Part shown: in pieces, positions 1-8,504 of the stretch
How positions within the stretch are numbered: the first letter of the stretch is position 1
Layout of the letters: each line of letters begins with the position of its first letter
From: Bacteriovoracaceae bacterium UBA4096
GTDB taxonomy: Bacteria > Bdellovibrionota > Bacteriovoracia > Bacteriovoracales > Bacteriovoracaceae
DNA: 32,086 bases
Reading direction: 5' to 3'
NCBI GenBank assembly: GCA_002381945.1
Contig: DFXY01000062.1
Coordinates: 121,612 to 153,697, forward strand
Position numbers and translations under genes: made by a program
Notes under the pieces: generated by a model
What the model was told of the DNA's origin: nothing
Seen by the model: the letters and a program-made list of their open reading frames with translations, nothing else
Database searches by the model: none

Positions 1-686
1 CTGCGGGTGTTTTTCCCATCATAACTCAGGTACTTCACTTCTTTGGACCCATCTGAATTAAAGATATTGATTCTTCCACCACCTTGGACATGCAAGAGAT
101 AGAGATCATAAAAAGATTCTTCTACCCAAAAAATTTCATAACCTTTACCGGCCAGGGCCCCCTGATAATCAATGGCAACTCTGGTGTGGTTTTGCTCAGA
201 AGGTTGATCCGGTTTACGATAAATGGCCCGCTTAAAACGCTCCGTTGGAACTCGCGAACCATGAAGATCAGGAGAATAATAAGAAGTAAATTTAGTAGAA
301 TTCTTAGTCCGATAACCTGGCTCTTTTTTACCAGGGACTGGAATGTAGAGAGCAAACTTCGCGTTCACCTCCTGATTAAAAGCATTCAGGCAGAGATTCT
401 CCGGATTACTCTTAAGGCAACGACGAGCTTCTTCAGTTATGCCTTTAAGCAGTACTAAGGAATCTTTTAAAACAGTTTTTGGATAGTTTTTTGAACCAAA
501 CTTAATAGTCCCCTTGAGGCTTCGGTTCGCATAAGACTTAAGCTGGCGTTCAATAGCGAGGTCCAGGTTTTTAAATTCCAGATCATCTGCAAAATTTAGG
601 CTTTGATATAAACGTTGCGTAGGAGTGACTTCGGCCAGAAGCTGGCCTGCAAATATAAGTGAAGCAAAGAACATCATTGTCTTCAT
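1..686 (-). CDS. mltA: MltA-type lytic transglycosylase, 3' end cut by window edge
   Basis: This reading frame runs off the window at position 1 with no stop, so only about the first 228 residues are seen. MltA enzymes cleave the MurNAc-GlcNAc bond of peptidoglycan and form 1,6-anhydro ends in the periplasm. The N-terminus is a signal peptide (MKTMMFFASLIFAGQLLAE) with no lipobox cysteine, unlike the E. coli lipoprotein. Family-like motifs follow: 'FTSYYSPDLHGSR' in the middle, then 'DLYLLHVQGGGRI' and 'YDGKNTR' near the cut, resembling the conserved VQGSGR block. The catalytic aspartate of the family lies further C-terminal and is not in view. The ATG at 686 is chosen because the signal peptide begins there. 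The next gene upstream (ending at 759) is on the same strand 72 bases away. Confidence 0.88.
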   Translation of the reverse strand, partial: MKTMMFFASLIFAGQLLAEVTPTQRLYQSLNFADDLEFKNLDLAIERQLKSYANRSLKGTIKFGSKNYPKTVLKDSLVLLKGITEEARRCLKSNPENLCLNAFNQEVNAKFALYIPVPGKKEPGYRTKNSTKFTSYYSPDLHGSRVPTERFKRAIYRKPDQPSEQNHTRVAIDYQGALAGKGYEIFWVEESFYDLYLLHVQGGGRINIFNSDGSKEVKYLSYDGKNTR

Positions 687-758
687 TCGGAACCTACCAT
701 TCAAAAGTCTAAGGTTTAGGTTAAGATTCGCTGACTAAGTCTGTCAAAGTTTATTCTC

Positions 759-1286
759 CTACAAACTCTTACCCATGAAAAGAATCGGGGTAGCATGAAA
801 ATCTTTCAAGACTTCAAAGTCAAAACCAAGTTTTAAATAGAACTTTTTATTAAGTGCATCAGGCCCAGTCATTATATGCACACCTTTAATATTCCTAGCT
901 TTAAGACCTGTCTCAACCGCCTTAACCAAGAGTCCACCAATTCCTTTACCCCTTGAGTCGTGATGACAATTTATATGCAGGTGGGCAGGATAAGTCTCAA
1001 AGTAACCTTGAAACTCTTTTAAATGGGGTTGGATGCTCATAAGGTCATCTCCTTGAGAAGAAGATGCGGCCACGACGTAACCCAAAACCTTATCATCCGC
1101 CGCCACCCAGGCGAGTTCCGGATAATGCTTTAAATAAAAACCCAGATACTTATCATAGAAAGCTTCTTTATCAGCGGGGTCCTTAAATTCTTTTTTGGTA
1201 GAACTCTCAAAAAAGATGGCCCGGATTTGCTCCAAAATGACTGGATCATTTTTAATCTGCTCAAAGGGAATTATATGCGCTGACAT
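759..1286 (-). CDS. GNAT-family N-acetyltransferase
   Basis: A 175-residue cytosolic protein of the GNAT acyl-CoA transferase fold. The acetyl-CoA pyrophosphate loop is visible as 'SRGKGIGGLLVKA' after the beta strand 'AHLHINCHH', and the C-terminal 'ALNKKFYLKLGF' is the usual helix-strand end (N/A-x-x-F-Y-x-K-x-G-F). The substrate cannot be predicted. The frame extends to a TTG at 1295, but the ATG at 1286 (MSAHIIPF) is preferred, with an AGG about 10 bases upstream. The start lies inside the 3' end of the nucleotidyltransferase gene (16-base overlap), so the two are probably co-transcribed and translationally coupled. A functional link is unproven. Confidence 0.85.
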   Translation of the reverse strand: MSAHIIPFEQIKNDPVILEQIRAIFFESSTKKEFKDPADKEAFYDKYLGFYLKHYPELAWVAADDKVLGYVVAASSSQGDDLMSIQPHLKEFQGYFETYPAHLHINCHHDSRGKGIGGLLVKAVETGLKARNIKGVHIMTGPDALNKKFYLKLGFDFEVLKDFHATPILFMGKSL

Positions 1287-2458
1287 AAGTTCCAAACCTG
1301 ATACTTGGCCCTAAATGGCGGATCGATATGTTTGACATCCTTTGGGGGCCCAAAACGATAAAGGTGAATCCACTCCGGAAGATAGTCTTCGATCATCTTC
1401 ATAAGCGGTAAATCAGGATTTTTTTGCAGAAGCTGTTTGGTCGTGAAGTACCAATCAAAAAGTTTTTCAAAGTTCTCTTTATCCCTCACCTCTTCAAACT
1501 CTCCATGAAAGGCTTCCGGAAGTACAACTTGGAAAGTTTTGGAAGATTGGGCCCAGCGGGCAAGCCTTCGGCAGGTGTCAGAACTTAGACTAAAAAACGC
1601 TCTCCACCCTTCACAGGAAATATCCGCCCATTCAAGGGCAATCAACCAGGACTCTTGACGCTCAGGACTGGCCAAATACTTCTGCACTTCTTTTAACCTG
1701 GGAATCTGAGAGCTCTCAATGGGCAACCTGAGTTCCGGATGCGATTCCCCTTCTTTCATCATTCTTTCCAGGAAATCTAAAGGATTCCCAGATTTCTGCA
1801 TTTCACTCCAAAAGTAGGCCCCTGAGAGATCATGCAGCTTCATCCCTGCCATGATCTTTCTCAATTCCGAAGAATAGCTAAGCCCATATTTCAAGCTAAA
1901 ACGCACGGCCCTTAAAAAGCGAACCGGGTCTTTTTCAAAATCTTTTCCTACCGGATGGAGCATCTTATCCCGCAAATGCTGGAGCCCCTGTGAAGGGTCT
2001 AAGAACTCCCATTCTTTTTTCGATTTAAACCTGATCCCCATGGCATTGAGGGTAAAATCTCTTCTCTTAATGGACTCTTTAAATGAAAGTTTAAAATCAA
2101 AATCGACAGTGAAGTTTGAATGGTGATGAACATCTTCTATAAAGGTTTCAATTCGCGGGGGAGAAAACTCCATTTGAAATTGATCCATATCCAGACGAAT
2201 AATATCATAGGAAAGAAAAGTAATTCGTCCGAATTTTGATAAGGCCTTTCCGAGCTCTTTCCACTGATTTTTATTAAAAGCAATGGTCTCATGACTAAGT
2301 TCAACATCCCAATCTTTGCCCAGCTTCCCAGTCATAAAAAAATCTCGGACACTCCCTCCCACCAAAGTTGGAATAAATCCAAAATGAAGAAGCTCATCTA
2401 AGACTGGATGAAAAGCTTTGGGTAACTGAGATTCAAATTTTTTTCGGTCAAAATTCAC
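1271..2458 (-). CDS. CCA-adding / poly(A) polymerase-like tRNA nucleotidyltransferase family protein
   Basis: A 395-residue class II nucleotidyltransferase of the tRNA CCA-adding enzyme / PcnB superfamily. The head domain shows 'LVGGSVRDFFMTGKLGKDWDVEL' split as GGxVRD plus the metal-binding DxD (DWD). The family motif 'RRDFTLNAMG' and the arginine-rich 'DPVRFLRAVRFSLKYGL' follow at about residues 135-200. The C-terminal half is divergent, and I see no clear HD phosphohydrolase motif. Such enzymes add CCA, or only C or A, to tRNA 3' ends, or add poly(A); which of these cannot be decided here. The start is GTG, supported by GAGG seven bases upstream. The 3' end overlaps the acetyltransferase gene. 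Confidence 0.85.
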   Translation of the reverse strand: MNFDRKKFESQLPKAFHPVLDELLHFGFIPTLVGGSVRDFFMTGKLGKDWDVELSHETIAFNKNQWKELGKALSKFGRITFLSYDIIRLDMDQFQMEFSPPRIETFIEDVHHHSNFTVDFDFKLSFKESIKRRDFTLNAMGIRFKSKKEWEFLDPSQGLQHLRDKMLHPVGKDFEKDPVRFLRAVRFSLKYGLSYSSELRKIMAGMKLHDLSGAYFWSEMQKSGNPLDFLERMMKEGESHPELRLPIESSQIPRLKEVQKYLASPERQESWLIALEWADISCEGWRAFFSLSSDTCRRLARWAQSSKTFQVVLPEAFHGEFEEVRDKENFEKLFDWYFTTKQLLQKNPDLPLMKMIEDYLPEWIHLYRFGPPKDVKHIDPPFRAKYQVWNLCQRI

Positions 2459-2536
2459 AAAGATCCTCGCTTACCTATTATGGGAAACTATAAAATCTTT
2501 GGAAATCATTTTATCAAGTTGTGCAAAGCACATGCC

Positions 2537-3427
2537 CTAGAGATCTTTGACTGCCTCTAATAAAAACTTATAAAGCTCTTTAATCTTATAACTTTGGGCC
2601 TCATCAGCATGAAAAGCAAAGGATACCTTATTACTAAAGGTCTCAAAATCCTTACCGGCAGTTTTAAGCTTGGATTTAATGTGAGAGCGCTTTAAGACAT
2701 GGGTGGGAACAACTGCAATACCCAGCCCCTCATTGACCGCTTGAAGCATCTGACCAAAAGAATTCACTACCAGACGAGGTTTAATGTTTCTGGGTACTAC
2801 CCCAAACTTCTCCCGACACCAGCGATAGAAATTTGGATCATTCGTTTCGTAGAAGATGATCGGCATCCCCAAAATGTCTTTTAAATCAGTCTGTGCCGTA
2901 ATGTTGAATTTATCAGAGAATACCAAATTCGTGTGTTCCGCATGAAGATCAAGTTTTTCTGCAAAGGCCGGCACCAAGTGCTCCGGCATGATTAGACAGT
3001 CGATATCATGCTGTTCAAATTTCTTAATTATCGTTTCAGGAAAATCCATGGAGAGCCTGACTTCAAGTTCTGGATAAGTAGAAAGGAAATCCAGCATCCG
3101 AGATGAGAGCCAGGTTTTACCCAGACCATAAAGAGATCCAACGTGCAACTTGCCCTTAATTTCATGATTTTCTAAATGGATCTGTTCAATGGTCTCTTCA
3201 ATGCGTTTAACATACTGCTTGGCCACTTTGGCCAGACGAATTCCATTATCAGTCAGGATGACAGATTTCCCCTGGCGGGTAATTACCGGAAACCCCACTT
3301 TGCTTTCAAGATTTTTTAAGGCCTGAGAGACGGCACTCTGGGTAACATGGAGTTCCTCAGCGGCCTTAGAGATATTCTCGTTTTGAGAAAGAGCAATGAG
3401 AACCTGAAGCATAGAAGTTTCAATCAT
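2537..3427 (-). CDS. LysR-family transcriptional regulator
   Basis: A 296-residue LysR-type regulator. The N-terminal winged helix-turn-helix (about residues 1-60) is typical: 'NISKAAEELHVTQSAVSQALKNLE', with the recognition helix TQSAVSQALK. The remainder is a periplasmic-binding-protein-like effector domain starting near residue 92 ('KGKLHVGSLYG') and including 'VNEGLGIAVVPTHV', the usual end of the second subdomain. The ATG at 3427 follows AAGGTAGACAT, a reasonable ribosome site. LysR regulators usually control a divergent neighbour, but here the upstream gene fusA is on the same strand behind a strong terminator, so no target is evident. Confidence 0.93.
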   Translation of the reverse strand: MIETSMLQVLIALSQNENISKAAEELHVTQSAVSQALKNLESKVGFPVITRQGKSVILTDNGIRLAKVAKQYVKRIEETIEQIHLENHEIKGKLHVGSLYGLGKTWLSSRMLDFLSTYPELEVRLSMDFPETIIKKFEQHDIDCLIMPEHLVPAFAEKLDLHAEHTNLVFSDKFNITAQTDLKDILGMPIIFYETNDPNFYRWCREKFGVVPRNIKPRLVVNSFGQMLQAVNEGLGIAVVPTHVLKRSHIKSKLKTAGKDFETFSNKVSFAFHADEAQSYKIKELYKFLLEAVKDL

Positions 3428-3488
3428 ATGTCTACCTTATAGTATATATAAGTAAAACTAATATGATTTAAACTGGAAGTAAATAGAT

Positions 3489-3519
3489 AAAAAAAAGGCC
3501 GGAGAATACTCCGGCCTTT
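3489..3519 (-). terminator. Rho-independent terminator after fusA
   Basis: A perfect 11-bp stem (AAAGGCCGGAG / CTCCGGCCTTT) closes a four-base loop. Read on the minus strand it is followed by an eight-base T run. It lies 22 bases after the fusA stop codon and 62 bases before the LysR start. It is the strongest intrinsic terminator in the window. Confidence 0.93.
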
Positions 3520-3541
3520 CGTATAAGTCTTTTAAGAACGA

Positions 3542-5710
3542 TTATTCAGCACGCTCATTGAGCTTGTCTTTACGAGCAATCATCACTTTCTCTTGAACAT
3601 GAGAAGGACATGGTTCGTACTTAGCAAACTCCATTGAGTAACCAGCTTTACCGGCCGTACCTGAACGAAGAACTGTTGCGTATCCAAACATTTCAGAAAG
3701 AGGAACGTGAGCATTAATGATCGCGTCTCCAGTTTCAGTGTTTTCAGATCCTAAGATTACACCACGACGAGAAGATAAATCTCCGATAACAAATCCTTGG
3801 TAGTCTTGCGGAGTTTCAACTTCAACTTTCATGATTGGCTCAAGAAGGATTGGTTGTGCATTCTTAATAGCATCTCTCATCGCCATACGAGCAGCAATAC
3901 GGAACGCCATATCTGATGAATCCACGTCATGGTACTGACCATCTTGTAAGTAAGCTTCAACGTCAATCACCGGGAACGCTGCAAGAGGTCCCTTGTTCAT
4001 AACGTCATTGAAACCTTTGTCACACGAAGGAATGAATTCATTTGGAATTACACCACCACGAATTTCGTTAACAAAACGGAAGACTTGATCTTCACGCTCT
4101 TTTCTATCAGCTGCCAGAGGCTTGATCACACCAGCAACTTTTGCGAATTGACCAGAACCACCGGTTTGTTTTTTATGAGTGTATTCAAACTTAGCTTCGC
4201 CGCGGATAGTTTCACGGTAGTTAACCTGAGGAGCACCCACTTCAACTTCAGCTTTATATTCACGCTTAAGACGTTCAACATAAATTTCAAGGTGAAGCTC
4301 ACCCATACCAGCGATACGTGTTTCGCCTGACTCTTCATCTGTGAACAGGTGGAAAGTAGGATCTTCTTTAATAAAGCGCTGAAGACCTTTAGACATACGG
4401 GCCTGAGCATCTTTATCTTTAGCTTTGATTGAAAGCTCGATAACTGGAATTGGCACGTGCATACCTTCGCAAGACAGGTGCTCCATGTTTCCATCTTCAG
4501 CAACAAAAGTATCACCGGAAGCACAATCAACACCAATCATGGCAATGATGTCACCAGCTGATGCTGAATCGATATTTTCTCTGTCGTTAGAGTTCATACG
4601 AACGATACGTCCGATACGAGTTCTCTTCTTAGTACGAGTGTTGATCAGAGTATCACCTTTATTCAGGGTACCTTGATAAATACGAGTATAAGTTAACTGG
4701 CCGAACTGCTCATCAGTGATCTTGAACGCCATACAAACAAGCGGCTTATCAAATTCTGGAAGAAGTTCAACTTTATCGCCTGAAGTAGAATCGATCGCTT
4801 TAGACTTCTCTGCCGTAACTGGAGAAGGTAAATAACGAGCAACAGCGTTAAGAAGTAACTGAACGCCTTTATTTTTGAATGCAGAACCAAGGAATACTGG
4901 AGTGAAAGAAAGAGTGTTAACACCTTTTCTTACTGCAGAGTGGATTTGCTCTTCAGAAACTTCCTGACCTTCAAGGATGGCCTCCATCATTGAATCGTCA
5001 AAAGCTGAAACAACATCCAACATCTCTTCACGAGCAGAAGCGGCCTGATCAGCTAGCTCAGAAGGGATAGCTTCTTCACGAACGAACTCACCGTTATCGC
5101 CATCAAAGTAATAAGCTTTCATGCTGATTAGATCGATAACACCTCTGAAGTTCTCTTCAGCACCAATAGGAAGCTGCATAAGAACTGCATTGTGATTTAG
5201 TTTTTCACGAAGGGCCTTAACACCATTGTAAGGATTAGCACCCATACGGTCCATCTTGTTTAAGAAGGCCATACGAGGAACGCGGTAACGCTTCATCTGA
5301 CGATCAACTGTGATTGACTGAGACTGAACGCCTGCAACTGAACAGATAACCAGGATCGCTCCATCAAGAACTCGAAGAGAACGCTCAACTTCCACAGTGA
5401 AATCCACGTGTCCCGGAGTATCGATAAGGTTAACTTTAATTGATTTCTGATCACCTTCAGAATAAGTGATACCTTGCTTATCAATCCCAACCCACTCAAC
5501 AGTCGTAGCTGCTGAAGTAATAGTAATACCTTTTTCACGCTCAAGGTCCATGTGATCCATGGTTGCCCCAGCGCCGCCGCCTTTCACGTCTTCGATTTTG
5601 TGAATCTTAGAACAGTAGAAAAGAATACGTTCAGATAGAGTTGTCTTACCTGAGTCAATGTGGGCCGAAATACCAATATTTCTGGTTTTGGCCAAGTTCT
5701 TGTCAATCAT
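3542..5710 (-). CDS. fusA: Elongation factor G, mitochondrial/spirochaete (EFG1) type
   Basis: Translational GTPase that drives tRNA-mRNA translocation on the ribosome. It has 722 residues, usual for EF-G. G1 is 'AHIDSGKTT' (residues 16-24), the switch I region ends 'MDLEREKGITITSAATT', G3 is DTPGH (97-101) and G4 is NKMD (151-154). The C-terminal domains III-V are complete, with 'GMGELHLEI' and 'FGYATVLRSGTAGK'. Several blocks resemble mitochondrial EFG1 rather than ordinary bacterial EF-G: Ser20 in G1, 'GVQSQSITVDRQMKRY', 'KLNHNAVLMQLPIG', 'AYYFDGDNGE' and 'DCASGDTF'. The frame also offers a GTG at 5716, but the ATG at 5710 sits five bases after GGAG and is preferred. It is monocistronic, with its own promoter and terminator; there is no rpsL-rpsG-tuf context here. 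Confidence 0.97.
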   Translation of the reverse strand: MIDKNLAKTRNIGISAHIDSGKTTLSERILFYCSKIHKIEDVKGGGAGATMDHMDLEREKGITITSAATTVEWVGIDKQGITYSEGDQKSIKVNLIDTPGHVDFTVEVERSLRVLDGAILVICSVAGVQSQSITVDRQMKRYRVPRMAFLNKMDRMGANPYNGVKALREKLNHNAVLMQLPIGAEENFRGVIDLISMKAYYFDGDNGEFVREEAIPSELADQAASAREEMLDVVSAFDDSMMEAILEGQEVSEEQIHSAVRKGVNTLSFTPVFLGSAFKNKGVQLLLNAVARYLPSPVTAEKSKAIDSTSGDKVELLPEFDKPLVCMAFKITDEQFGQLTYTRIYQGTLNKGDTLINTRTKKRTRIGRIVRMNSNDRENIDSASAGDIIAMIGVDCASGDTFVAEDGNMEHLSCEGMHVPIPVIELSIKAKDKDAQARMSKGLQRFIKEDPTFHLFTDEESGETRIAGMGELHLEIYVERLKREYKAEVEVGAPQVNYRETIRGEAKFEYTHKKQTGGSGQFAKVAGVIKPLAADRKEREDQVFRFVNEIRGGVIPNEFIPSCDKGFNDVMNKGPLAAFPVIDVEAYLQDGQYHDVDSSDMAFRIAARMAMRDAIKNAQPILLEPIMKVEVETPQDYQGFVIGDLSSRRGVILGSENTETGDAIINAHVPLSEMFGYATVLRSGTAGKAGYSMEFAKYEPCPSHVQEKVMIARKDKLNERAE

Positions 5711-5759
5711 CTTCACTCCAAAATGGTGTTAGAGGTTCTATTAAAAAATTTTAGCCTGC

Positions 5760-5789
5760 ATCATAAATGAAGGGTCCCGCTTTCGTCAA
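5760..5789 (-). promoter_or_regulatory. Sigma-70-type promoter of fusA
   Basis: On the minus strand TTGACG (5789-5784) is followed after 18 bases by TATGAT (5765-5760), five of six matches in each hexamer. Transcription would start near 5753, giving a leader of about 40 bases before the fusA ATG. The element lies between the divergent starts of fusA and the 5859 gene. Confidence 0.75.
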
Positions 5790-5858
5790 TTTTTTTCCAT
5801 GCTTAGAAGAGCTTTTTGCTTGTTGCCAAAAGACGATTTTTGAACGAAATTTCTGATT

Positions 5859-6491
5859 ATGAACAGTAAGAAAGATCTAGATAAATCAACCCTCTACGAA
5901 GCCGTCAAAACCCTAGTTGAATCACCGGCCAAGCATATTCACCTGGACCAGCAAAAGCTTTTTACCCTCTTTAGTATAGCTTTTCAGTATATCCTGTTCC
6001 GTTCAACTAAAAATCCGGGGCATTACATCATCCGGATTGAAGATTCTATGTTAGCGGAAAAACTGGCCCGCAAGGCCAAGGATGAGACGACTCGAAAATT
6101 TATGAACCGTCTTCTGATTCCCAGACGTCTTGCTTATGGAAATTCAACTTTTCATTTGGACTACTTTCCACTTGCCACCTGGGGAGTGACCAAAGACCTT
6201 CCAAAAGAAAAGATTCAGGGTGCTATCATTGTTAAAAATACCTCTCACAATCCTTTAATTGATGAATCCGACTTCCGTCACGTAACTGATGACCAACAGG
6301 CCATTACGCTCTTTGGAAAAGATTATTACCTTAACACTTTGATGGAAATCTCTCCTACAACCATAACCATTGCTTTCGAAGAAGTTTTTGAGGGGCTAGA
6401 GGCCATCCAGTTTGACTTTATTGAGGAGCGCTCAGAGAGGATGGTCGATGGAGTCATGATCTCTGAAGATGTGCACTTTGAAGAAGACTAG
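5859..6491 (+). CDS. Uncharacterised cytosolic protein
   Basis: A 210-residue protein that I do not recognise. It has no signal peptide, no membrane segment and no cysteine cluster. The N-terminal half is basic and helical ('FSIAFQYILF', 'EKLARKAKDETTRKFMNRLL'); the C-terminal half is acidic with beta-rich runs ('TTITIAFEEVFEGLEAI') and ends in a DVHFEED tail. The ATG at 5859 has no good Shine-Dalgarno; no better in-frame start was found. It is divergent from fusA across 148 bases. Its stop codon overlaps the stop of the convergent FliG_M-MORN gene (CTAG at 6488-6491). It is probably a lineage-specific gene; the frame is open, long and bounded tightly by neighbours, so I take it as real. Confidence 0.75.
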   Translation: MNSKKDLDKSTLYEAVKTLVESPAKHIHLDQQKLFTLFSIAFQYILFRSTKNPGHYIIRIEDSMLAEKLARKAKDETTRKFMNRLLIPRRLAYGNSTFHLDYFPLATWGVTKDLPKEKIQGAIIVKNTSHNPLIDESDFRHVTDDQQAITLFGKDYYLNTLMEISPTTITIAFEEVFEGLEAIQFDFIEERSERMVDGVMISEDVHFEED

Positions 6492-7270
6492 CCCTTAGAC
6501 TCTTTTTTTACACCTTCATGATATTCATTTTCGGTGACGCCACCTTTACGGTCCCATTCTTTCCATTTTCCATGCTTTAAATCGGACCTATACTTACCCT
6601 GGGCCTTGATGCTTCCATTGCTGTAATAAAAAACCCAGACCCCATTTTTAAGGCCGTCAGAATAATCCCCTTCAGCAAGAATGGTTCCGGTATCATAATT
6701 ATGCCGCCAAAAACCGAGGCGCTTGCCTTTGAGGTATTCCCCTTCAGCGGCAAGAGTTCCATTCTCAAAATATAATTTCTGCACGCCATCTTTCATGAGT
6801 TTTGGATAATACAAATCCTGAGGAGGAAGATTCCAGGAAAAACCCTGAATCATTTCTTCTTTTTGAAGTTTTCGTGCGACCTTCATAATGAAAAACTTAG
6901 CACCTTCCCTCTCTTGATCTGAAACTTCTTTCAAATAAGAGAGTTCATCTTTAAGCTTACCCATATATCGGGGGATAACACTCTCAAGCTTCATGACTTT
7001 ATCTTCTGCCGGACTAAAAACACACTTGGCAAAAATTGGCAGGATCTGATCCTGACTGGTCAGGACTTTTTCGATATCGTCAGAATTTATCTGAAGAAAA
7101 TCTTCGAAGGTCCGGATGTTTTTCATCACCCAGCTCATAAAGATCGGATCCTCCAGGACACCAGCGGTAAAAATTTGGCCGCGGGTCTGCCCTCCAGTTG
7201 TTTCCATATTGATGACGAAATCTTTGAATCCATCAATTTGACGTTTTTTAATTCGGTCTAGCATTCCCAT
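6488..7270 (-). CDS. FliG middle-domain-like protein with C-terminal MORN-type repeats
   Basis: A 260-residue cytosolic protein with two recognisable halves. Residues about 48-142 resemble the middle domain of the flagellar switch protein FliG: 'IRTFEDFLQINSDDIEKVL' parallels the FliG pattern xFxFEDxxxLDDRSIQxVL, followed by similar helices up to 'FFIMKVARKLQKEE'. Residues about 166-252 hold three to four tandem units with a period near 23 residues and the pattern YxxGxxxAEGxYxxGxxxGxW, as in MORN_2 / YwqK-type repeats. The FliG N- and C-terminal domains are absent. It is the third gene of a minus-strand group after the iscR-like and desulfurase genes (52-base gap). The ATG at 7270 is used; an ATG at 7264 is an alternative. 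A motility or scaffold role is inference only. Confidence 0.72.
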   Translation of the reverse strand: MGMLDRIKKRQIDGFKDFVINMETTGGQTRGQIFTAGVLEDPIFMSWVMKNIRTFEDFLQINSDDIEKVLTSQDQILPIFAKCVFSPAEDKVMKLESVIPRYMGKLKDELSYLKEVSDQEREGAKFFIMKVARKLQKEEMIQGFSWNLPPQDLYYPKLMKDGVQKLYFENGTLAAEGEYLKGKRLGFWRHNYDTGTILAEGDYSDGLKNGVWVFYYSNGSIKAQGKYRSDLKHGKWKEWDRKGGVTENEYHEGVKKESKG

Positions 7271-7322
7271 AAGCGAATTATAAGGCTTTTTGGACGGAGG
7301 CCGAAAAGATTATTTTTTGACT

Positions 7323-8489
7323 TTAAGAATTTCGTAATTTATTGAAAATAGGTCTCATCATGGACTGGATTTTATTAAGATCTTCTTCAATTATGGAAAA
7401 TGCCATAGATAATCGTAGTCCGTTCTTGGAAACCTTATCCTGACCCATTTGCATAAGGACCGCACTTGGTCTGGCAGCACCACTGGAGCAAGCTGATCCG
7501 GCGCTGATTTCAAGGCCATTGACATCAAAAAGGGCCAGAGCAATGTCACTGGAGAGATTATTGAGATAAAAGTAAACAGTGTTACTGCACATCCTCTCTT
7601 CATCAATCAGATCCCCGATCCCTTTGAGTTCCTCTTTTAAAAAACTCACCAGCTTTTTTCGCTGCAAGGAGTTCTTTGTAACATCAACCAAGGTGAGATC
7701 TTTTAACGCCAAGGCAATACTTTTTATACCCTGAACATTCTCAGTTCCCGAACGAAGGTTTCCCTGCTGAGCTCCTCCCATAATCAGGGGATGAAAAGAG
7801 AGTGAGCTTTTAAAGAAAGAGAAACCAATACCTTTTAACGCTCCAAATTTATGAGCGGAAAAGGTCCAGATATCGCCATGAGAGAGCTCTCTCCATTCCG
7901 GAATTTTACCTGGAGACTGAACGGCATCTACATGTAAATACAAATCAGGGATAGCTTTAAAGAATGCCAATTCTTCCAACGGGGTAACTTGACCGGTTTC
8001 GTTATGCACCCAGAGATGGTGATAAAGAATGATGAGATCGGGGTTATTATCTTTCTTATCTTTCAAAATTTCATAATTTTCCTGATGGAGATAGTGGAGA
8101 TTTTTATCTCTTTTTAATTCTAGAAATTTAACGTGGCTTCCAAAAAATTTTTCTTCCAGGGAGACCACTGCAGGATGGTCAACCCTAGAGTAACAAATTA
8201 AGAGATCTTTACCGGCCAGTCGTGCCGTTTCAGAAAAAGAATAGGCAAAAGTATGAATGGCCTCAGTAGCACCTGAATGAAAAAACAATCTGTTGTCTTT
8301 CTCATTCTTATGAAAGGTTTTAAAAATTTCTGATCGGGCCTCATTGACGCTTTTTCGAGCGGCCTTACCATCAGAGTGCTGGCTTGAGGGATTTGCGAAA
8401 AGAACATCGCCGCTTCTCAACCAGTTAACCACTGAGGTTGAGAGCGGCGATGTTGCATTATAATCGAGGTAGAGACGTTCGAGAGCCAC
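7323..8489 (-). CDS. Cysteine desulfurase (NifS/IscS family)
   Basis: A 388-residue pyridoxal-phosphate enzyme that takes sulfur from cysteine as a persulfide for iron-sulfur clusters or thio-modified tRNA. It begins 'LYLDYNATSP', the family N-terminus. The cofactor lysine is Lys214 in 'SAHKFGALKG', the PLP-ring histidine is in 'VDHPAV', and 'NLRSGTEN' is conserved. The catalytic Cys334 is in 'SAGSACSSGAA', the class I (IscS-like) loop. The start is GTG at 8489, because the only upstream ATG in the vicinity leads straight into a stop. It lies 15 bases after the iscR-like gene and is surely co-transcribed with it. No iscU, iscA, hscA/B or mnmA is adjacent, so whether it serves clusters or tRNA is undecided. 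Confidence 0.93.
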   Translation of the reverse strand: MALERLYLDYNATSPLSTSVVNWLRSGDVLFANPSSQHSDGKAARKSVNEARSEIFKTFHKNEKDNRLFFHSGATEAIHTFAYSFSETARLAGKDLLICYSRVDHPAVVSLEEKFFGSHVKFLELKRDKNLHYLHQENYEILKDKKDNNPDLIILYHHLWVHNETGQVTPLEELAFFKAIPDLYLHVDAVQSPGKIPEWRELSHGDIWTFSAHKFGALKGIGFSFFKSSLSFHPLIMGGAQQGNLRSGTENVQGIKSIALALKDLTLVDVTKNSLQRKKLVSFLKEELKGIGDLIDEERMCSNTVYFYLNNLSSDIALALFDVNGLEISAGSACSSGAARPSAVLMQMGQDKVSKNGLRLSMAFSIIEEDLNKIQSMMRPIFNKLRNS

Positions 8490-8504
8490 TTATTGCATAC
8501 GCGA

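Noticed and set aside
84..458. A 124-residue plus-strand frame at the window start
   Set aside because: It is antisense to the mltA reading frame, which has clear family motifs and a signal peptide.
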